Shown: piece after piece, positions 1 to 7,680 of the stretch
How positions within the stretch are numbered: position 1 is the stretch's first letter
How the letters are laid out: each line of letters begins with the position of its first letter
NCBI GenBank assembly: GCA_013397115.1
Contig: VWZW01005532.1
Span: 1 to 64,000, forward strand
DNA: 64,000 nt
Direction of reading: 5' to 3'
DNA from: Edolisoma coerulescens
Taxonomy: Eukaryota > Chordata > Aves > Passeriformes > Campephagidae
Position numbers and translations under genes: made by a program
The notes under the pieces: generated by a model
Databases searched by the model: none
What the model saw: the letters and a program-made list of their open reading frames with translations, nothing else
What the model was told of the DNA's origin: nothing

Positions 1-52
1 CTGGACTTGATGATCCTTATGGGCACCTTCCAGTTTGAGATGTTCTATGAAT
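1..52 (+). mobile_element. CR1 LINE 3' tail, cut by window start
   Basis: The opening bases match the typical avian CR1 3' terminus: a 'ctggacttgatgatcctta' block, then 'ccttccag' and a 'ttctatga' end unit. The element reads in + orientation and its body lies left of the window. Assignment is by memory of the CR1 tail, not by alignment. Confidence 0.8.
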
Positions 53-1160
53 CCTTTATTGGATCAGCAGAGCACCACTGCTTCCTCTCATTCCTGTCTT
101 GCTGCTCCAGACACAATATGAGCAAATGACAGGAAGGAAGGGTGAAGGAGGAACCCTACCGCATTTCTCAGAGTGGATATGTTGGGAGTCGGGGGTTCTC
201 AGAGAAAATGCCACCGATAAAATGGCTTTGTTGCCTTTACCCTGTGGATCAGGCTACGCAGAGGCATTCCACGGGGAGTAATGCCCCTGGAGATGGACGT
301 TCTTGCTGTATGTTTCTGACTGTGCTGGCCTGCCTGAAATGTGAAGCCAGAACTTTGCACTCATCACGCAGGTGGCAAATGAGGCCTGAGGAATGGTTCT
401 TCATCTTCTATGAAGAGTGTTTAGGAGCTGTGGTTGCTCCATATATTTTTCAGCGTTCTGGAAGGATTGGTGTGCTGGCCATGATGGCTTTGAGTTCCTG
501 AAGAAGATTCCCCTGGGCTGTTTGTGTGTATTGAAGTCTGTCTGGCATGTGTGTGCTTCATGGGGAGGGTGATGTAATCATATGGAAAAATACATTGATT
601 AAGGAGACGAAGAAGAAGCAAAGAGAGAAGAGAGTATGTGTGTGCATAGGGACAGTGAAGGGAAGGAAGGAAGGAAGGAAGGAAGGAAGGAAGGAAGGAA
701 GGAAGTATAAACGGGTTTACTGGCATGTCACAGATGCTCACTGTACACAGAAAGGGGGGAGAGCAAGAAAGGAGGACGTAAAAGGAGTGAGAGAAGAGAA
801 AGAAAGAAGATGTTATGAAGGAATGACACAAGGACGTAATGAAAAATGGAAGATGACAAAGAGGAGAAAGAAAACATCAGCAAAGGAGATGAGCAGTACG
901 CAACGACCTTACCTCTGATCGCTGGGTGGAGCTGGTTCTCAAGACCCTCTGCCCCGATTAGCATGTTCCGCGGGCCGACGCTAATGCCACGTAAGTAGAG
1001 TTCGTGGATCTGGCTTTTTTTTTCTGCTGTCTGGCTCCGGAGGCTTCTTGCGAGTTACCAGAAGGAGTAAAGAAGAGGGGACAGAAAAAAAGCCTCCAAA
1101 GAATAAAATGAAAGACGAGCACGGTTAGAAGAGAAAAAGCAGAGGAGATGGGCATGACAG
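53..1160. other. Inter-exon spacer upstream of the alpha variable exon
   Basis: No convincing coding sequence is present. From about 600 to 900 the + strand is strongly purine-rich (GA-rich), including a microsatellite, and this creates spurious Lys/Arg/Glu-rich and Ser/Leu-rich open frames. From about 960 onward CpG density rises towards the variable-exon CpG island. Nothing else is recognisable. Confidence 0.6.
657..705 (+). repeat. (GAAG)n microsatellite
   Basis: About twelve near-perfect tandem GAAG units lie within a wider purine-rich tract. Repeats of this type vary in length between individuals. GGAA runs can also act as ETS-factor sites, but nothing here shows such a role. Confidence 0.95.
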
Positions 1161-3850
1161 AGCGGAGACGCAGGCGATGCGGCGGAGCGTGTGAGGCGGC
1201 GGAGCAGCGCACGGTGTCGCTGCAGGCTCAGGAACGGCGTCTCGGCGGCTCCGCCCCGGTGCGGCGGAGAGCCCGGCTGTGAGCGCGGGGGGAGCGGCGC
1301 GGGCCGGGCAGCAGAGCCGGTGCGTCCGGGCGGCGGCGGGGAGCCGTGCGGGGCCCGTGCCGGGGCCGGCGGGCAGAGCCAGAGCGGCGGCGGCGATGGG
1401 GGAGCGTTGCTGTGCGGCGGTGCGGGTGCTGGTGCTGCAGGCGGCCTGGGCGCTGGCGGGCGGGCAGGTGCGGTACTCGGTGCCGGAGGAAGCGAAGGCC
1501 GGCACGGTGGTGGGGCGTCTGGCGCAGGACCTGGGTGTGGAGGCGGGCGAGGCGGAGGCGCGGCGGCTGCGGCTGGTGGCGCAGGGCCGGCGGGCGAGCG
1601 TGGAGGTGAGCGGGGCGAGCGGCGCGCTGGTGGTGAGCTCGCGGCTGGACCGGGAGGAGCTGTGCGGCAAGAGCGCGCCGTGCGCGCTGCGGCTGGAGGT
1701 GCTGGTGGAGCGGCCGCTGCGCGTCTTCCATGTGGAGCTGGAGGTCACCGACATCAATGATAATGCTCCGGTCTTCCGTGTGGACGAAGAAGCCCTTAAC
1801 ATCGCGGAATCATCGGTGCCGGGGTCCCGCTTTCCGCTGGAGGGCGCGTCGGATGCGGATATCGGAGCGAACGCGCAGCTCTCGTATACACTCAGCCCCA
1901 GCGAGTATTTCAGTCTTGATCATCAGGGGAGTAATGACGAGAGTGCGTCTTTGGGTCTTATTTTAACGAAATCTCTGGACCGCGAGACAATTCCCGTGCA
2001 CCGCTTGGTGCTGACGGCGAGTGACGGGGGCCGGCCGTCTCTGACGGGCACCATGGAGCTGGTGATCTCGGTGCTGGATGCGAACGACAACGCGCCCCAT
2101 TTCAACCAGACAGTGTATAAAGTTAAAGTCTTAGAGGGTTCAGAGCTCGGGACTCTGTTAGTCACACTTAGTGCCACAGATCCTGACGAAGGGATCAATA
2201 GCGATATTATGTATTTGTTTAGTAGACATGCCAGTACAAAAGTTACAGAAATATTCACTGTTGACGAAAACAAAGGAGAAATCAGACTTCAAGGAAAGTT
2301 AGACTATGAAGAAATGGATAGTTACGAGATCCCTGTAGAAGCAAGAGACAAAGGCTCTCCCCCGCTTTCGGGTCACTGCAAAGTGGTGTTGGAGGTGCTG
2401 GACGTGAACGACAACGCGCCCGAGGTGTGGGTGACGTCGCTGTCGGTGCCGGTGCCCGAGGACGCGTCGGTGGGGACGGTGGTGGCGCTGCTGAGCGTGT
2501 CGGACCGGGACTCGGGGGCGAACGGGCGCGTGCGGTGCTGGGTGTGGCCGGCGTCGCCGTTCGGTCTGGAGGCGACGTTCGCGGGCTCGTACTCGCTGGT
2601 GCTGCGCGAGGCGCTGGACCGGGAGCGGGTGTCGGAGTACGAGGTGGAGGTGCGTGCGGAGGACGGCGGGGCGCCGGCGCTGCGCGCCAGGCGCGGGCTG
2701 CGGGTGCCGGTGTCGGACGTGAACGACAACGCGCCGGCGTTCGCGCAGGCGGTGTACACGGTGCTGGCGCGGGAGAACAACGCGGCGGGCGCGGAGCTGG
2801 CGCGGCTGTGGGCGCGGGACCCGGACGAGGCGGGCAACGGGCGCGTGAGCTACTCGGTGTGGGAGGGCGGCGTGGGCGGCGGGTGGCGTCCGGCGTCGAG
2901 CTACGTGTCGGTGGACGCGGAGAGCGGGCGTCTGTGGGCGCTGCAGCCCCTGGACTACGAGGAGCTGCAGGTGCTGCAGTTCGAGGTGCGTGCGGTGGAC
3001 GCGGGCGAGCCGCCGCTGTGCGGCAACGCCACGGTGCAGCTGTTCGTGCTGGACGAGAACGACAACGCGCCGGCGCTGCTGCCGCCTGCGGGCTCGGGGC
3101 CGGAGGCGGGCGGCGTGGCGGGCGAGGCGGCGTCGTCGTTGGGCTCGGGCTCGGGCTCGGCGTCGGCGTCGGGCACGCTGTTTAAGTGGGCGGCGTGGGG
3201 GGCGCCGGCGGGGCAGGTGGTGGCGAAGATCCGCGCCGTGGACGCCGACTCGGGCTACAACGCGTGGCTGCGCTACGAGGTGTGGGAGCCGCGGGGCAAG
3301 GGCCCGTTCCGCGTGGGGCTGTACAGCGGCGAGGTGAGCACGGCGCGGGCGCTGGAGGAGGCGGACGGCCCTCGCCAGAGGCTGGTGATCGTGGTGCGCG
3401 ACCACGGCGAGCCGGCGCGCTCGGCCACGGCCACGCTCAGCGTGTCGCTGCTGGAGGCCGCCGAGGCGGCGCTGGCCGCGGCCGCGGGATCGTCGTCGTC
3501 GTCGCGGTCGGCGGCGGGCGCGGAGATGGGCGCCGGCGCTGCGGCGAGTGCGGCGACGAACGTGTGGCTGGTGGTGGCCATCTGCGCGGTGTCGAGCCTG
3601 TTCCTGCTGGCCGTGGTGCTGTACGGGGCGTCGCGCTGGGCGCCGCGGGCGGCCGTGCTGTCGGGGCCCGGGCCCACGACGCTCGTGTGCGCCAGCGAAG
3701 TGGGCAGCTGGTCGTACTCGCAGCGCCACAGCCGGAGCCTGTGCGTGGCGGACGGCGCGGGCAAGAGCGACCTCATGGTTTTCAGCCCCAACTTCCCCCC
3801 GCCGCCGCCCGGCCCCGCTGCAGAAAACGGTTCTGCTGGAAAGGGGCCGT
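1160..3850. other. CpG island covering the variable-exon promoter and coding sequence
   Basis: CpG dinucleotides are extremely dense from about 1160 to 1740 and from about 2380 to 3850. The interval 1741-2370 is clearly less GC-rich. Promoter and exonic CpG islands are usual for protocadherin variable exons, where methylation state is tied to stochastic promoter choice. The island extends well into coding sequence, in line with very high third-position GC in EC1 and EC4-EC6. Confidence 0.8.
1207..1232 (+). promoter_or_regulatory. CSE/CGCT-box-like CTCF site of the alpha variable exon promoter
   Basis: The sequence GCGCACGGTGTCGCTGCAG contains the TCGCTG core expected of the conserved sequence element (CSE, 'CGCT box') of clustered protocadherin promoters and resembles a CTCF half-site. 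It lies about 165-190 bp upstream of the ATG at 1396, the spacing typical of mammalian alpha exons. In mammals CTCF and cohesin at this element loop the chosen promoter to the HS5-1 enhancer. No clear TATA box follows. The match is by eye. Confidence 0.5.
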
Positions 3851-3876
3851 CTCTGTCTCCTCATGCTTCAAGCCTG
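1396..3876 (+). CDS. PCDHA: Protocadherin alpha variable exon (standard alpha type, number unresolved)
   Basis: Single 827-codon exon encoding a type I membrane adhesion protein for neuronal self-recognition. The ATG sits in gcggcggcgATGG, a good start context. Domains: signal peptide 1-23 (mature start QVRYSVPEE); EC1 to about 122 with the clustered-protocadherin Cys-X5-Cys loop at C90/C96; calcium linkers DINDNAP 119, DANDNAP 228, DVNDNAP 336, DVNDNAP 441 and DENDNAP 553; EC6 from about 560; membrane helix about 723-745; cytoplasmic part 746-827 with the alpha-family GSWSYSQ motif and a polyproline run. It ends in phase 0 at donor CTG|GTAAGA and joins the constant exon at 47547. The phrases RFPLEGASDADIG and VDADSGYNAWL mark it as alpha cluster rather than beta or gamma. 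Birds have lineage-specific alpha duplicates, so no number is given. Odd features are a GC mosaic, a Gly/Ser/Ala-rich insert after EC5 and a Ser run near 699-703. Confidence 0.95.
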
Positions 3877-4127
3877 GTAAGAGTCTTCGAAAACCTATAT
3901 TTTTATTTCTTGCTCTTTGCTAGTACTATTTACATAATACATGCATCTTCGATGGGTTAAAACACCCTTTCTCTGGTAAGAGATTTACGGCGAAGTCTTA
4001 GCTTTTTACTGTGTTGGAAGTACACATAATGATCCGCCTTAGACATGCGTGGTCGCTTTTTGAAATTTCGTTGTCCTAGGACGTGAATGCCTCTCAAAAT
4101 TTCCATGTCTTCTTTTCTGTTTTTTAC

Positions 4128-4170
<43 letters not shown>

Positions 4171-6139
4171 TTAAGTATCTTGCGTAGGACGTTATTTTAT
4201 CATGGGTTTTGTTGTTGTTGTTTTTTAATGCCGACTTGGCATCAAATTACAGTACTAGGTGTTAGGGGATAATTTATTTTCCTGTTTTAAGCGCCTTTCA
4301 ACCTGTGAGTTGTTCAGTAGTTTGATACCTCCCTCAAGACGAATGTAATTGTTTTTTTGAACCAGGTGGTTTTTTCCCTGATTTGATGTGTTCACGTGCA
4401 CCAGGACGCTCGTTGGTTTTTTGATTTAGAAGCTTTCTGATTGGTGGGATTCGCCACTCTTGAGAAGCTGAAATGCATGAGTAGACAATTTCGGGACGGA
4501 GTGAGGGGATGAAATGTTGGTGGAGGTTGTGAGCCTTATTCTGTCTCTGGAAGTCCATCGAAAATGTGTGCGTGTGTGGGAGTGGAATGAAGTAAAATCC
4601 AGGATGCTTTTTGAAATAATTGAGAACTGTTTGAGGGAGGGGGTGCTCATCGGCCATTCCACACGGCCTGATCTCGCTCTTCGTCGTGATGTGGCGTCTC
4701 TTTTATCCCATCCGTACAGAAATGCGTTATGGAAAGAAGAGTCCAAATTTGGTGGGAGTGGAGAGAGGCAGGAAAAGTGGTTGAGGGAATATTACGAAGG
4801 AAAATTTCTGTGTGTGGTGTTCAATAGTTCAGGGATGGTCGGTTGAAAGCTTTTGGCTCTCCCAGCAGTAGAGCAGAAAAACCAAGAGAACACAATTTCG
4901 ATGGTGATTTCCCGGCGCAGAGAGCGATTGTTTAATTACTGGGTTGTTTTCAACACCGCTGTTTTTCAGCTGATCTTGTCCATGCACTGATGGCACTGAA
5001 TTGACTCAGTTCTCATCTCGGCCGGCTTCAAAGCACTCTTTGAGATAAGACGTCAGGGCCATGTTCAGTGTTTCTTGTTCAGTGTCAGAAAATTAAAGCA
5101 ATTTTTAAAGGCAAAATGAAGATCCCTTCTATCTCGTTTAATTTTCTCCATAGCTTAAAAGCGAAATGTGTAAAGCTGCCGGGGTAGTAAGAACAAATAG
5201 TACTCACATAATTTCTTGTTGTTCATTCAATTCGTTTGGTTAACGCCCATATTTTTAAGGCACAGTAATATCTGTATTTTTATTTTGACAGTTGGTTGGG
5301 TTTTGAGCTAATAGACCTCTCTAGAGGAAAGACACGGACTGAAGAACTTAAATGACGGATCGTTATTTCCAAAACTGCGAGTATGGTTCTTATAGGTGTA
5401 CCGAAAACAGCAACGAAATTTGAAAACTTCATGTCCTTTTTGGAAAGTGTCGTTTCTGACTCGTGGGTTATCTCTTGTTGATCCATAGAAAAGCATTTGA
5501 ACGTGTCCCACGATTTTCTCTTCTCTTAGATCACTTAGTCCCGGCTTTACGTTTGAGTTGTTTGTGTATTTGCTGGGGATTGTTTATTTAGTCTCTTTTG
5601 ATCGTGAACGGGAGTCGTGTGCTGAAGGGGAGTGGGTCATCACCACTTAACTATGCGTGAACTACCTTCACTTGTGAGTAGCAAGGTTTACCCCAGCGCT
5701 GTAGAAATGTCACTTCTTTCCTCTATTCACTTGGATGTGATGGAACCACGATTTTCTAAAGGAAAAACTTCTATTTTAAGCTTATAATCAGATTCAATTA
5801 TCTCTGTAGAAAATGGAGAAACAGCATTTGCGCACAGGGTGTGGGAAGCGACCCGTTTCTTGAGGTTATGATTAAGGGCGGTGTGGGGTCTCTTAGTGCC
5901 GATCGTTTGGGGCAGGGGAGGATTTGGCTTCTGTTCTGCTCCCCTCGGGTTCTCTGACTGTAGTAAAGAATTGAAGATCTTTTCGGGGTTTGTTATAGAC
6001 GTACACTGTCAAGAAAATATTTCAATATTTCTGTTAGAACCATAAAGCAATCTTAACTTTAGAAACAGCTCGTGGATGCTTTTACTTCGTGGCATAGTCT
6101 GGGCAGGAGTCGTTAACAGAAGGCTCTAGAATATCCGTC
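3877..6139. other. Spacer downstream of the alpha variable exon
   Basis: The frame of the variable exon stays open past the donor for 27 codons to a TAA at 3958-3960, so an unspliced transcript would add a hydrophobic tail. Beyond that no cadherin motifs appear on either strand. CpGs are more frequent than in the later introns. A long T tract lies at 4133-4169. No CR1 copy was recognised. Confidence 0.6.
4133..4169 (+). repeat. Poly-T tract
   Basis: An uninterrupted run of about 37 T follows a pyrimidine-rich stretch. Its length is prone to sequencing and assembly error. The sequence beside it does not look like a reverse-complemented retrocopy 3' end. Confidence 0.95.
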
Positions 6140-6178
6140 AGTGTCTTGAATAAACGATGCCAGTTTCGCGCAGGGCTG

Positions 6179-6198
6179 GCAGTCGCTGCAAGCCCAGG
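6179..6198 (+). promoter_or_regulatory. Orphan CSE-like box
   Basis: GCAGTCGCTGCAAGCCCAGG aligns with the CSE-like box at 1213-1232 with 16 of 20 bases identical, sharing GTCGCTGCA and CCAGG/TCAGG. No variable exon follows it. It may be a surviving CTCF site from a lost alpha exon, or chance in GC-rich DNA. Confidence 0.3.
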
Positions 6199-7344
6199 CT
6201 CTTCTTACCGCTGCACACTGTTCTGGAGAGTGATGCTGATTAACTCGGTGTTATCAGGCGCAGTGCAATCCTGGCAGCCGGGAGCGCTGCCGAGCGCTTC
6301 TGCGGTGGGTTCCGGGAGCGGGAGAGGCGGAGGGGAAGCGGCTGCAGCGCTTGCTCCGCCGTGGTGGTCGGAAGCCGTTTTGCAGCTTCCAAACGGGGTT
6401 TTACAGGCAGGGAAATGCCCGGCACGGCTGCCTCGGAGGAGTTGTCAGAGACTCCGAGTGCTCGGCTCGGAGCCGCTCTGCCGCACTGAGCCCCCGCACC
6501 CGCTGGCGCCGGTGGCCTCCCCGGCAGCTGCCGTCAAGTCCGGTGGTCTCTGCCTGGGGGTCAACAGACCGGTCTGCGTCCTCGTGTTAAAGAGACGAGA
6601 TCTTGCCTGCGATATACTGAATAGCAATGTACTGGGTCCGTTTCTGTGGCTTGATGCGGGTAATGAGGGTTTTCGTGAGAATCTAGACATTCTCTGCGTA
6701 TGAGGGAGGTTGTGATTCTGATAGCTAAAAGTCGGCTCTGCTTCCGCGTCCCCAAGGAGCAGCTGCGAGCTTTTTGAAGGGCATCCTGACACCACTGCTC
6801 TCTCTGCCAGCAGGCACAGCCTGCCTTGGTAAAGAGGAGGGGCTCAGAGCTGCCGGGAAAAGAGCAGATCAGCCCGGCGATGCTGCCAGAAGTTCTGTCC
6901 GTCCCGTCGGCCAGGAGAAGGCGCGGGGCTGAGAGTGAGCCTGGGCTGGGGGGCTCCCGCAGGGTACAGCGCGGGCTGCCTGCCACACCTCGGGGCAGAA
7001 GGAGCTCGGTGTTTCGGGTCGCCGGGGCACCACCGTCGTTCCTCTCGTGTGAAAGATGATAACGGGGTCCTTGCACCTCCGTCGGCGGCTCCGCGCTGGT
7101 GATTTGGGCTCCGTCCTTGGTTCGCAGGCAGATGCTATTTACTGTCGGGTTCCCATTACTGTGCGAGCTTTTCCTGAGCTCCTTCCAGGCGGCGGTGAGG
7201 GCTGGAGCTGCCCTCCGGGGACAGCTGCCGCCGCACGGAGCTCATCGATTTCCTTGGGAGGAGAAACAGCAGAGCTGTTTCTCTGTCCACTCTCCTTCAC
7301 GAATTCCCCTGCTGTCTCCCGCTGAAGTGCAGTGCCCTAATTTA

Positions 7345-7670
7345 GCACCAATGGGCGCCCCTCAGTTCTGGTGAGCGCCCCTGGGATTTTCCCAAGCCCC
7401 AGTACCGAGCAGGGCGTGTCCTGCAAACCTCCGTCGAAGGCACCACCTCTGATGCATTGCCCGCGGAAACGGCGCCTTTAAATCATCGCTGACGTAATGA
7501 TGATGTTCAAACACGAGTGTCCCTTCGTGTGGTGCAGCTGTGTGTCCCACAGCCACGACGCAAACCGGTTTTGCTCTTCGCCTTTCGTTTTTGCCTTTGC
7601 TGGTTTAACAGTTTCCTCTGGCAGCCACCACTGTTCGGAGCACAGCGTGCATGGCTGCACCAGTGACGTC
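7345..7670. promoter_or_regulatory. Promoter-like cluster: CCAAT box and two CRE-like sites
   Basis: A CCAAT box (7348-7352, in gcaCCAATgggcg), TGACGTAA (7490-7497) and TGACGTC (7664-7670) lie within about 330 bp at the right edge of the orphan CpG island. Such CRE/ATF and NF-Y sites are common in CpG-island promoters. No downstream exon is apparent on either strand, so any transcript would be non-coding or unrecognised. Confidence 0.3.
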
Positions 7671-7680
7671 TCATTGCAGG

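Larger units (their letters stand above)
6140..7680. other. Orphan CpG-island-like block between variable exons
   Basis: A GC-rich, CpG-rich stretch is set between a moderately CpG-containing spacer and the CpG-poor sequence after about 7.8 kb. Frames open through it on both strands, but none translates to a signal peptide, a DxNDN calcium linker, a membrane helix or the alpha cytoplasmic motif. I therefore do not call it coding. It could be a promoter or enhancer, or the relic of a lost variable exon and its promoter. A CSE-like box lies near its left edge, and a CCAAT box and CRE-like sites lie near its right edge. Confidence 0.55.

Noticed and set aside
1125..1802. Long minus-strand and alternate-frame open frames over the alpha exon (also 2299-3864 minus, 2427-3185 plus and others)
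   Set aside because: They are Arg/Ala/Pro/Gly-rich shadows caused by extreme GC content of the real exon. They lack domains and overlap a frame with six clear EC repeats.
4133..4169. Poly-T tract as the inverted poly(A) tail of a retrocopy
   Set aside because: No reverse-complement polyadenylation signal or gene-like sequence directly beside it.
4514..4846. 110-codon + strand open frame in the spacer after the alpha exon
   Set aside because: No cadherin or other family signature, no splice context and ordinary spacer composition. Length is compatible with chance.
6146..6703. 185-codon open frame in the orphan CpG island as a broken variable exon
   Set aside because: Translation shows no DxNDN linker, Cys-X5-Cys loop, membrane helix or cytoplasmic motif. 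Kept only as a CpG-island feature.
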